From NCBI GenBank assembly GCA_950097015.1, contig CATNEN010000038.1:29170501-29234500 (forward strand): DNA of 64,000 bases, written 5' to 3'. The DNA comes from Macrostomum hystrix (Eukaryota > Platyhelminthes > Macrostomidae). This document shows positions 23,701-33,689 of this stretch, one piece after another (the stretch's first letter is position 1; every line of letters begins with the position of its first letter). The position numbers were made by a program, and so were the translations under genes. The notes under the pieces were generated by a model. The model was not told the DNA's origin. It searched no databases and saw only the letters and a list, made by a program, of their open reading frames with translations.

Positions 23701-26700
23701 TTCTGAGATGAGTCACTTCTATATAGGCTATAGATAATGCACAATTCAGTTTTAGCCCTGAAAGGCCAATGCCTCATTATTTGGCTCTTTATGATATTCA
23801 AGCTCTCATTTATTTCGATTACATCGTAATTTAACAAGATGGCAATGTCCGTTAATCAGGTTGTTTTCCGGTTGGGTCCCACATCATCCCATATCCCGCT
23901 CTAATTAAATATAACAATCTCAATGCCTATATATAACCTCACCTCTTATAATGTGTTTATGAATCAAATTTCCTTTGAAATTTGGAATCTTCAAATGATA
24001 AGATACGAAAATTGTTTTCTAGAACACATCAATTTTTTGGCTGCTTAGGAAATTGTCTCGTTTCCTACAAATAATTACATAATTGCTATATTTTTACCTA
24101 AATAACGAATTAAAGTTTCATTAAAAATGTGTCTATTGACCTTGCCATTTAGAATGCGATAACACTAGACAGACATCTCAATCCTCGTAACTTCTCGTCC
24201 TCCGCCTCGCTCTCTGATTGGTCAATCTAACTGCATTTCTTTAAAACCCCACCTCACTTCTCTTCTTTAATCTAATTGGCTCTCCGAAAGCAGGCCAATC
24301 AGTGAGTGTCGCTTCCATCCACCTCCCTCCAATTCAGGCTACCGACCAACTTTTACTAAGCGACCCTCGGACGCTTCGGGTGTCGTGACGCAGTCAGTGA
24401 ACTTCGCTTGCTCCGCCGTTGGCGCTCCTAAACCTAGAATTCTATGGCGCAAAGGTAGGCTGGGCTTTATTGTTTAATAAAAGTACTCAAATTAAATGAC
24501 GATGTTTAATTAATCGAAAAATATTTCTGCCCAACAGACAATATTCCGCTTGTGTTAAGCGAACGAGTTCAGCTACTGCAGGAAGGCAGCTTGTCGATTA
24601 CGCGTTTGGTTGCTAGTGACGCTGGTAAATACGAATGCCTAGCAACCAGCGATACTGGCAGCATTGAGGCCAGCGCTGTCTTAACTGTTTACAGTGAGTT
24701 TTCTAATAGATTTTAAAACAATATTTATCGATTGATAATCTAGTATACATTGATATTAAAAATGAACAATATCGACAATATTTTACAAATACTGGTCGTT
24801 ACCCACTATTTTCTCCCTAGCCAGCTATTTAAATTGTTAAATACTTTCTTGTATTAATAATCTGGTTCGTGACTGAAGCATTATCAATATTTTCAGCTTC
24901 ATCACCCAGGAAGTAGTTTAACAAAGTAAAGCGGAATGAGTTTTAATCAGACCATTCCAACTCACTCAGTTGGTGAGTTTTGTCATCCAGGAAATCACAA
25001 TGGAAAACTCAAGTTTTACTTTCATCTGCGTGACAGTCTGCGCTTTGCATAGATATAGGGCTGCATTAAAAAAAGCTATCGAACAAGGAAATTAGGAAAG
25101 GTTTTTTGTATCCATCCCGTTGTCCGCTGTTTGAAACAAACTCTATTTTTTTGTTTCTATATGGATGAATCTGTAGAGACTGACAGAATTCATTATGAAG
25201 ATTTGATGCATGCAATCTTTTCCGTGGAATTAAACAAAATTACATACCTAGCTCATACTACTTAGTAAGTAGACAAAACAGAACATGCCCAATAATATTA
25301 ATTTCAGAAAGGCTGTTGGCCCGGGCCGATCATTGGGTGACACTAGAGCCCCAGCCAGCGAGGACTAATTCTGCCCATTCCGCTGACTCCTGAGCACACA
25401 CTCACACAGGTGTGTAAATCTGCCCTGACTTTCTCATCGTCAGGCAGTGGACACTTCACCGTGCCTTAAAGTTGGCCCTCAAGGGCGTAACAAGCACTAC
25501 AAGCCCCCAAGCCTTCTCTCCGTGGCTGCGCCCCAAAAAATGTGGCCTCGTCGAGGAATCGAGCTCGGGGATCTTGTGGCGAGTGGAAAATGCGTTTAGA
25601 CCGCACTAGTTAGTTCAGATGTTTTGATGCTTGTATATTTTCGTACAAACAAATAAATAACTTGGCTACTTAGTAACTGACAATTAAACACACGTTTGCA
25701 CTTTATATGCTCGGACGGGGTACTGTGCCTCAAGAATCTATATCTAAACTCGACGATTAGACCAACTGAAAATGAAAATTAGCAAGCCAGACGCACTTAT
25801 CCACCTCCAGACCGCACCAGGATTTCGCCTCGTCCGAAGGAACTTCAGGAGGCTGCCAAGGGCTCCGATGCACGTTTAAATTGTTCAGCCTTTGCTGATT
25901 CTAGATTAGCCCATCAGCTAAGGATCAGCTGGCAGTTTCGAGGAATTCAGGAACGCAGCTATCGCCCTGTTGTCATATCATCGGCTAGCGGCAGTAGCGG
26001 CGGCGGCGTTTCCTCTGGACTTTTGGCCATAGACAATCTGAGACCCAGCGACGCGGGATACTACCGGTGTTTGGCTAACGCAGGTGAATCTGGCGGCGGA
26101 ACAGATGAAGCTACGATTCGATTGGTGGTAATCGAACTGCCAACCTCGCCAGGTAAAGCTCTGCATGTAGAGTATGGCAGCTTTGAAGACTAGCCCGTGT
26201 GCGGGAAGTTGGTGGCAGAACGATAAACTCTTCTGACTCTCGCACTAACGTCTGAGAACTCGAATTTGTTGATAAAATACATTAATAACTGTCAGACAAT
26301 GTGCACTTCACTGTGCCTTGGAGGTTGGCCCTCAAGGACAAGTCCCAAGCCTTCTCTCCGCGGCTGCGCCCCAATTAAATGTAATTTAAGCCTCGCCGTG
26401 GAATCAAGCTCCGGGTCCTTGGTGCGAGAGGCAAACGCTTTAACCGCTCTGCCACTGACCCCCTATGATGGGGCGAATTCCGCCGACTACATACGAATAA
26501 AGTACTAAATTTCTAAAGTTTTTCCCATTCGCACCGATCTGTCCAGGTCCACCCAGGGCGGAACTCGTAGCAGCCGGCTCGCAACCCGCCGATTCTCTCA
26601 ACTCCGATGATTGCCAATCAATCGGCGGCGTTCAAGTGAGCTGGCCAGCCCCAGCATTCGACGGTCACTCTCCGATCGTTGGCTACGTTGTCCAGTTCCA

Positions 26701-29700
26701 GATCAATGGACAACCGCCCAATGTCTGGCTAGACGCCAAGCAAGTCCACAGACAAGACACTGGCGGACCATTTGCCAAGCGGTCGGTCTGTTTATCGTCC
26801 AGCGTACTAAACGAAGCCGGTGTGGCCTACAGATTTCGCGTGTTTGCTAAAAACAAGCTGGGTACTAGTACGGATTCTGTGCCTAGCGACTGGATCAAGC
26901 TGCCTCCGAGACGTAAGTCCCACTGTGTAATTTCTATACACGTTAATGAGATTTACAAGGGCTTGTAGTCTTGTGGTTCGAGCTTCAGACCTTGCATCCC
27001 AGTTGAATCTTGAAACTCGGATTCACAACTTAAGGGCCAGGATTTTGAAACCCTACTCCACTGGAAAAATTATCCTTTTGCAAGGCATTCAACAATATTT
27101 TGCTTCAGTTCACTGAGCTTTTAAATGAGTTAGCTGAAGTAATTGAAGGTGGGTGTGGCGTCCCCCAGTCCATGAACTGAACAGCCGTTCGCGGCTTCAG
27201 ATGCGCCACGCAATGGCTGCTGCTGCGCTGTCAGCTGCACATCTGGCCCAATTGGCGCAGCTGTGATTAATATTATTTATAGAGCAATATAATTTTCTCT
27301 GCTGGAAGACAGTACAGTAGCACAGCTGCAGCTATAGTGTACAACATGTTCAGTCCGTGGATAGGGTTAGAAGTCGGAAGCTCAGATTAATTAGCAACTC
27401 TAAGGAGCTCCAACCACTAGGGCTGTCTAAGTCCGCAAAATACATTCTAGCGACCTACTCACTATTGTACTTTAATGGATAACTTCCAGCGCCAACGGGT
27501 CCTCCGCTGTCATTTTACGTTGTCGGCGACCAGTCGAACAGCAGTCTGACCATCAGTTGGCAGCCTCCGGAGCTGCGGCATCACCAGGGCCGCCTCATCG
27601 GCTATCGGCTGCTCTACTCCATTGAAGGCTATCCGCAAAGGCTCAGCGAACGCGAACTAACTATCAACGATACGGAGACTACGTCGTTTAAGCTGACAGG
27701 ACTTCAGGCGGACACCACCTATAATGTCCGCCTAGCTGCTGTGAACTCTCAAGGCAGAGGTCCATGGACATCGCCACCACAGACAGCCACCACAGCCGAG
27801 GGTCGACCATTGGCAGCGCCAGGCGGCGTCACAGCGGCTGCGGCGTCGCCACGTTCTGCTCGCGTTGAATTTGACGCTCTGCCGAGAGCGCAGCGTCCCG
27901 GACGGCTAGTTGGCTACACAGTTGCAGCCTATTGTGATGCGAGAGGTGAGACATGACTGACGTCCTTCAGCTGACTGATTGAGTCGACCATTAAAAATCG
28001 CTGTTTCAGTTTGGGTTTTGGAGTACGAGCTAAACGGCGATGGGATGATGCAAAAATTAGTATTTCCTCAAAATTTATTCTCCCCCCACACAGCAACCGC
28101 TGCAGCATTCGCCTTGCCCGCTCTGCCCAACGATGCTCCGGAGCCCTGCAGCCCTGTGGAGCGATCTTCGCCTAGCGACGTTCAAGACTCCGTGGCGCGA
28201 ATTCAAATAATCCTTGACGATCTGTGGCCCAACACCGCGTATCTAGTCTCCGTCCGAGCAAGAACTGGCGCCGGCTTCGGCCCAGCCTCGTCACCCCCCG
28301 TTGCCGTGACTACGCCGCCGGATGTACCGGAAGCTCCGCGTGGGCAGTTAACAATGTCGCGGGTTCGAGACACGTCAGCCAGGGTATCCTGGCTCAGCCC
28401 GCTGCGGCCGAACGGCTTGGTGACTGGCTATCGAATTGTGTGGCGACTAGTTGTTGCAACTGGTGCTGACAACTATTTGAACTCAGCCAAAGTTAACAGT
28501 ACTTTGAAAAGCTTCGATTTGACCGGCCTGCGTCCGAGCATGCGCTACCGCGTCGAAGTTTCGGCCATAAACTCGGCCGGCGTCGGCTCCGGCACCATCG
28601 CCGAGTTCGTCACTGGGTCACTCGCTTCGCCACCAAATTCGCCGCGACAATTGCGCATCGTCGGCCTGGCGCCCCGTTCAGTCAGAGTCCAGTTCCTGCC
28701 GCCTGTCAGCGATGGCGGCTCGCCTGTGACCGCCTGGCTACTGGAGCTTCAGCGAGCTGCAACTTTGCCGACCGCTTCAGCCGATTTTTTAGAAGGCGGC
28801 GGCGGCGATTGGCTGCCATTGAAGGAGGTGCCGGTGCCAGATGGAGACTCGGACAACTGGCGACCTGGTGAGTAGTTTGGAGATGAGAAACTGTAATGCA
28901 AGTCTTTATGATCAAGAGAACTGGTGGGTCATTCTGTTTCAGATTTTTTCCCCATTTATTTGCTTCTTAGATGAATCTCATCAGCTTCTGTTGCCGGGAC
29001 TGCAGCCTTTCACCCGCTACCGCGTGCGCCTGTCCGCTCGTAACAGCCGAGGTGTCTCTCTGCCAACCACTCCGCCAACAGAATGGTTCGTCACCATGGC
29101 AACGCTGCCGGAGCGGCCGCCGGCGAATTTGACCTTGCGGGTGCGATCAGCTACTCAAATTGCCGCCCGTTGGCTGCCATTGGAGACCCACACCTGGTGC
29201 GGCCCTGCGCTTGGCTATCAGGTAAAAATATTTTTCCCTTTCTACTCTAGCATCCGTCTTATTTCTGTAAAATTCTATCCGTATCGACTATTTTCATCTA
29301 GGTTCAATTCAGCTCCGACCACGGCTCAAGTTGGACGAATTCCAGCTCAGGCAGAATCTTCGACCCGTCGGCAAGCTATCATTTACTGGAGTCTTTAGCA
29401 CCTAGCAAGAATTATTTCGTCCGCGTACTAGCAGTCGGATCCGAGGGCTCTGTGGCGAGTACGCCTGTGGAAGCTGTCACCTGGGACTCGGCTCCCCGCA
29501 CCTGGCCGACAATTGCTGACGTTACAATATTATCAACGTCGCCAACTTTGTCAATCAGTGTCAGAATCAATTCAGTCAACGACTCTAGCGGAGTCACTGG
29601 CTACAGCGTGGCCGCCCTGGAGGCCCGCAATAAATCGCTGTCTGCGGCCATCTTTGCCGAAGTCGACACAGCCAGCTTGACTGGCATCATCTCGCAGTTG

Positions 29701-32700
29701 AAGCCATTCACCAAGTATAGAATTCTCGCGTCCGCTCTGAATCGTCAGGGTCGTGGTCCATGGACTTCACTAGGCAAAGACGCGAAATTTATTATAACGC
29801 CAAATAGTTCTAAACCGTTTGAAGGACCCGAATGCGTGTACTATCCAAGGAGCGCTGATTTGGAGATCTGCTGGCTGCCACCAAAATATCCGGGCATAGA
29901 ATTGACCGGCTATCGTCTAAGATGGTCCGATCAAATCATTGATTTGCCCGCCAATCAGCTGTGCTACTCGCCTAAGCCTGCTCTGGCTAGCCAGTGCAAA
30001 ACCGTGGTTCTCGTCTCTGCACTCGCATCTGGCGGCTCTCTTGAAGGACCATCGACCAGGGCGCCATGCCCGACTGGCGAGCAGCGCCCGCCACCGCCAC
30101 CAGAGTCACCTGCCGTTGTTGAAATTACGTCCAACTCAGCTGACGTCACCTGGCTACAATCAGCACCAATGCCAAGGAACTACACTATTCAAGTGACTGA
30201 TCTGACAGCCAATCAGAGCTGGACTACAGCTATACAGGTAGGTCATCACTTTAATGGGCCAAGCTGATTCAATAAGAAGTACGCATAGACTTTTATTTGC
30301 TGAGACTTATGCTTCATAGTATTTGGAATCATTTCGACGTCTGTTTTAATATTGTGAACAATGCGAAATATATTCTAACTCATTTAAAAAGACGGACGTC
30401 GAAGCCATGAGACGAGCCACTGTCTATGGCCTGAAGCCCTACCGACTGTACGAGTTTCGCCTTCTCGCCATTGGTGACACTCCGTTCTCCACCAAGAATG
30501 CCAACTATTGGTCGACAGCGACACCAAGGCGACGAACAAAACCCGCTCAGCCATCCAGGCCTCCTAACGGCGTTAGTCTGACATCTAGCGGCCGCTCCGG
30601 GGTTCGAGTCAACTGGCAACCGTTGCTAGGCGACGCGGATTGGGCCAGCGATCCGGCAGTGTCGCGAGCTGCATACCGGCTCACCCTGGAGCCCTGGTCG
30701 ATGCCATCATCGTCACCCTCTGAGCCTTCGATCACGGCACAGCCTCGCCAGGAGAAGGTAGACTTCAGAGCAACGGAGACACTGGTTTCCGGTCTAACAC
30801 CCGGAGTCTATTACGAGGTCAGCCTGGCGGCTGAGAACACCCACGGAACAGGACCAGCCAGCCCGCTGCAGCTCATCTACATCGGCGAGGCCGCGCCCGA
30901 AGGTCCGCCAACATCGCTGCTCTGTCATCCCGGCAGCGTTGGCGAGATCGTCTGCAGCTGGGAGGCGCCCGCACTGGACAAACAAAATGGCCCATTGCTT
31001 GGCTATCGTCTCTACTACGATCTGCGATCTTCGCCTCAGTCCGCTTCCCAATCGTCTGGCTCTTTGACCCTGCCTAGCTCCAAACGAGAAGCCAGACTCG
31101 ATTTTCTGCAGCCAAACTCGCGCTACCGTCTGACAGTTTGCGCTGTCAACCCAGCTGGCGAGGGGCCAAACGCCACTCGGTCGGCGTTGGTGGACACTCC
31201 GGAGGCTAGACCCGGTCCGGTGCAGGATCTGCGCGCTATCGATGTGACTCCCAATGAGGCCACGCTGTTATGGAGTGGGCCGACGCGACCAAACGGCCGG
31301 CTAGTAAAATATCGACTGAGTGAGTATTTATTTCGCTTTTACAATTCCCATGGTCTTCTCATCCAAAGTCGCACTTCGTCTTCAATAGGTTCAGATCCAT
31401 GACACAAATTTTCCACGTTCTGCAGGCTACAGCCGGATCTGTGACTCGGACTCATACGCGCCTCCCGTAGTAGTGCTGATTCCTGAACCGGCCGGTACAT
31501 TTCGCGTTGACAGTTTATCAGTGAATTGTGTGTACCGATTCACTGTGGTTGCCGCTACCTCAGCGGGTTGGGGCGCCGAAGCTCAGGTCAATGTGACGAC
31601 CGGACCAACAGAGGATTCGCCAGAGAGTCCAAAGTTGGTCGCCTGTACGTTAGCTGGAGCTTCCGGTGTTCGCTTGAATTGGACCATTGTTCAGCGGCCT
31701 GAAAAACCGACTGCTGATGTTATCCTAGCCCAATCAACTGGTCGTACTGAAGTTGAGGACAAACAGTACACTTGGCGTCTCGTTGATCGTCAAACTCCGA
31801 AGTCATCCACGTCTCCTTCCACTAGTATTCGAACTGTTGAAGGTTCCATTTTGGTGCCGTGGGATCGGTTGCTACCGCGCGGTAGGGAGCATCGATTCCG
31901 TCTGATTGCCGTAACTCATAGCAGCGGAAGTCGTAACCGAAAGCAAGCCTTGAAACCAGCTGCACTCGCAATATCCGAGCCGAGCACTGATTGCGATTGG
32001 ATCGCAGCGCCACTCAGTGTTGGCGGCAGCAGCGGCGGCATCGGTGGCGGCAGCGGCCTACTCAAACAATGGTGGTTCCTAGCTTTGCTGGTTATTGCCA
32101 TCCTGGCTATAATCAATCTGCTTATCTATCTGGTCTATGTTGGCAGAAGAAAGCGCTCAGCCAAAATGCAACTGCAGCAGCAACAGCAGCAGCAGCAGCA
32201 GCAGCAGTTGCTACTGCAGACTCATAGAAACAATCATGGTATTAAGTTGGACTATTTTGTTATCAATGTGTATAAGTACTGTATGGGATTATCAAATTCA
32301 CCGAATATAACGTAAGGAAATCGTTCCTGTAAATTGGTACTAAATGGGGGTCGGTGGCAGAGCGATTATCGCGTTTGCCTCTTGAACCACGGTCCCTAAG
32401 TTCGATTCCACAGCGAGGCCACATTTATTTGGGGCGCAGCCGCGGAGAGAAGGCTTGGTGGCTTGTCGTGCAATTTACGACCTTGAGTGCTAACCTCCAA
32501 GGCACAGTGAAAATACACTGTCTGACGATGAGAAAGTCAGGGCAGATGAAAACACCTGTGTGAGCGTGTGCCTGCGTACGGTATCTGTGTGCATGTGTGC
32601 TCAGGAGTCAGCGAAATGGGCAGAATTGCCTCCTCGCTGGCTGCCGGTCTAGTGTCACTAAATGATGTGCCACTGCCCGCAGCCCTCCTGCAATTATTAA

Positions 32701-33294
32701 TATTATTATTATTATGGGTACTAGATTCCTTCGCCTTTCACATAGCTATTAATTCAAACTCAATCTCAGCTCAAATCTTAGGATTTTAAAAACAAAAAGC
32801 TGAAAGATTTCATGAACACAAATTTCTTAACAGGCACAAACGGCTCTCACACTGCGGCTCGATTGGCCACCAGTTCAAGCGCCGGAAATAACAACAATAC
32901 AGCAAAAAATGGGCACCATCGCTATCGCCAGCAGCAGCAGCAGCAACCAGACTGCTCTGAACTTATCCTCGCATGTGACATTCCCAACGATTCTGATGCT
33001 GCATCAACGCTTTTACAGCCGTCTCTGCATCTGCAGCAGCAGCATCATCATCATCTGGGACATCTGATGCAGCAGAACCAGCATTATCGCCCACTTTCTG
33101 GCGTCGGCCGGGTCAGCATCAAGCAGCTGAAATCGGCTCCCAGACCGAGTCCCGCTGCCGCCATTCGACCGTCGGACGAGTCGCCGAATTATTCATCCTC
33201 GCCATCTATGCCGGCTGATGTTACACTACCGCCGCCAACAGTGGCCAATCTGGAGAAGAGCAGCGAATGGCGCACCATCGACTGTAGGCGCAGT

Positions 33295-33331
<37 letters not shown>

Positions 33332-33486
33332 TACCGACGCTAACTATCAGCGGAGTTTCCGCCGCGGGTTACGCCAGCTTGCGGAAGGCGAAACCGCCCG
33401 AGCCATTCAACTCGGCGCACGTGCCCACCATTGGCGTGCCTGTTGGCACTGTGGCTGGAATCAGACAGCACAGCTGTAGGGTGTGA
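11702..33486 (+). CDS. sdk: Sidekick-like adhesion receptor, 3' part (12 exons)
   Basis: Homophilic cell-adhesion receptor of the sidekick family, which acts at cell junctions and synapses in other animals. Exons: 11702-11829, 24338-24454, 24538-24693, 25811-26152, 26547-26912, 27490-27945, 28094-28867, 28971-29221, 29302-30237, 30392-31319, 31426-32238, 32834-33486. All eleven introns are GT-AG with matching phases, giving about 1,970 residues. Domains: second half of Ig4 (DSAIYQC), Ig5 split by an intron after RILWRK, Ig6 beginning NRTRI as in known sidekicks, 13 FN3 domains (26.5-31.9 kb), TM around FLALLVIAILAIINLLIYLV (about 32,070-32,145), and a tail with two polyQ runs, TGA stop at 33,484. 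Three Ig domains with 13 FN3 fit the family's usual 6 Ig + 13 FN3 with the N-terminus missing. The C-terminus is SCRV, not the usual class I PDZ ligand. The first acceptor could instead be at 11,682. Confidence 0.93.
12160..12720 (+). repeat. 22-bp minisatellite in sdk intron
   Basis: About 25 tandem 22-bp units containing GTGTCTTTCTCCCTCCTTAT, with minor variants (CTCATC, CCATTC, TACC). Pyrimidine-rich on the sdk sense strand. All frames are open, and the 187-213 codon ORFs are artefacts. It shares GTGTCT and TCTCCC with the adjacent 16-bp array. Confidence 0.96.
12745..12779. repeat. Perfect 11-bp inverted repeat at array junction
   Basis: CCAAAGCTCAT at 12,745-12,755 and its exact complement ATGAGCTTTGG at 12,769-12,779 flank a 13-nt AT-rich loop. 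It lies in the only non-repetitive gap between the 22-bp and 16-bp arrays. Confidence 0.85.
12795..18525 (+). repeat. 5.7-kb 16-bp minisatellite with 532-bp higher-order repeat
   Basis: About 358 units of CTGTCTCATCTCTCCC and variants (CTTATCTCATCC, TTTCATCTCTGCCGTG, CCCCCTGTATC, CCACCTGTATC). A five-unit 81-bp cycle is frequent. A 33-unit, 532-bp cycle (29 units of 16 bp and four of 17 bp) is exact in spacing at 16,477, 17,009 and 17,541, judged by the block CCCGTGTCTCATCTCTCCAC. Edge units (15.0-15.6 and 18.2-18.5 kb) are more irregular. Lies in the 12.5-kb sdk intron. All three forward frames are open over more than 5 kb purely because the unit lacks stops. Confidence 0.97.
18526..19314. 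other. Unique intron sequence of sdk
   Basis: Between two arrays inside the large sdk intron. AT-rich, with no missing Ig exon required here because the flanking exons join in phase. No RNA gene recognised. Confidence 0.55.
19315..20790 (+). repeat. 24-bp purine-rich minisatellite in sdk intron
   Basis: Tandem units containing GGGTAGAGTGGGAGAAGACA then CGGA (24 bp), with a 23-bp variant (GGGTAGAATGGAGAAGACA) and TACACGG variants recurring in blocks. The 23-bp variant shifts frame, so ORFs break on the plus strand, but on the minus strand three frames stay open for about 500 codons. Purine-rich on the sdk sense strand, opposite in bias to the two arrays before it. Confidence 0.96.
20791..22281. 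other. Unique intron sequence of sdk
   Basis: AT-rich intron sequence. No exon with Ig or FN3 motifs and no RNA gene recognised. Confidence 0.5.
22282..22574 (+). mobile_element. tRNA-derived SINE (copy 2)
   Basis: Plus-strand copy starting inside the tRNA-like head (GTTTGCCTCTCGCTCCAAGG, then GTTCGATTTC) and running to CCCTCCTGC. It lacks the first 25-30 bases of the head and the long TG-rich segment. Lies in the large sdk intron. Confidence 0.8.
22575..23264. other. Unique intron sequence of sdk
   Basis: AT-rich sequence without recognisable exon, RNA gene or repeat. Confidence 0.45.
23265..23545 (+). repeat. About 34-bp minisatellite in sdk intron
   Basis: Eight or so units containing CAGACTTTCTCCCCTTTCTA with spacer variants CTTGAATTTTC and CTCACTTCTC. 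Pyrimidine-rich on the sense strand. No coding role seen. Confidence 0.9.
23546..24337 (+). promoter_or_regulatory. End of sdk intron with a cluster of CCAAT-type motifs
   Basis: Mostly AT-rich intron, then a GC-richer stretch with three CCAAT-type motifs: CTGATTGGTCAAT (about 24,216), CTAATTGGCTC (about 24,272) and GGCCAATCAG (about 24,292), just upstream of the exon at 24,338. An internal promoter is possible. Pyrimidine-rich sequence leading to the acceptor is the simpler reading. No TATA box or start site is evident. Confidence 0.25.
25291..25605 (-). mobile_element. tRNA-derived SINE (copy 3)
   Basis: Minus-strand copy in the sdk intron between the Ig5 and Ig6 exons. Visible parts are the AATAATATTAATT tail, GCTGACTCCTGAGCACACAC, CTGACTTTCTCATCGTCAG, CCTTCTCTCCGTGGCTGCGC and the head ending near GTTTAGACCGC. 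Confidence 0.85.
26291..26463 (-). mobile_element. tRNA-derived SINE fragment (copy 4)
   Basis: Minus-strand 5' portion only: the complete tRNA-like head (ending AACCGCTCTGCCACTGACCC in plus-strand reading) and the adjacent body up to GTCAGACAATG. The 3' half and tail are missing. Lies in the sdk intron after Ig6. Confidence 0.8.
27130..27280 (+). repeat. Second dispersed repeat family (copy A)
   Basis: This 150-bp block (AGCTGAAGTAATT, GGTGGGTGTGGCG, CCCAGTC, GGCTGCTGCTGCGCTG, TCAGCTGCACATCTGG, then an ATTAATATTATT tail) aligns along its length with 59,101-59,255. The AT tail suggests a SINE. The tRNA-like head is not clear. Confidence 0.6.
32346..32715 (+). mobile_element. tRNA-derived SINE, near full length (copy 5, reference)
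   Basis: Best copy of the family. The head GGGGGTCGGTGGCAGAGCG contains an A-box-like TGGCAGAGCG, and AGTTCGATTCC is a good B box. The head resembles a class II tRNA (Leu/Ser type). The body contains GGAGAGAAGGCTTG, TCGTGCAATTTACG, GATGAGAAAGTCAGGGCAG, a TG-rich segment and CTCAGGAGTCAGC, ending CCCTCCTGCAATTATTAATA with an ATT-rich tail. About 370 bp. Lies in the last sdk intron. I do not recognise its central domain from known SINE superfamilies. Confidence 0.88.
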
Positions 33487-33680
33487 GGCGTGAAATTGGT
33501 CTGGCGTTGCGAGACAGAACTATTTCAAAAGATGCAATACCTCAAAACAGAGAAGCGGCTAGCGTATTTTTACTGACGTGTAGTTCGTCCAAAACCGACG
33601 TGCAGGCAGTTTGATTTGCAAGCATACGAATGTCATTTTGTGTCTAGTATTTATTTGTTTGTCAATCCTTTTGTTTTTTG

Positions 33681-33686
33681 AATAAA
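33681..33686 (+). terminator. Polyadenylation signal of sdk
   Basis: AATAAA about 195 bp after the sdk stop codon, preceded by a T-rich stretch. It is the first canonical signal downstream. Confidence 0.65.
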
Positions 33687-33689
33687 CCA

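Noticed and set aside
32346-32425. A functional tRNA gene
   Set aside because: The head has A and B boxes but does not close into a full acceptor stem, and it continues into a repeated SINE body.
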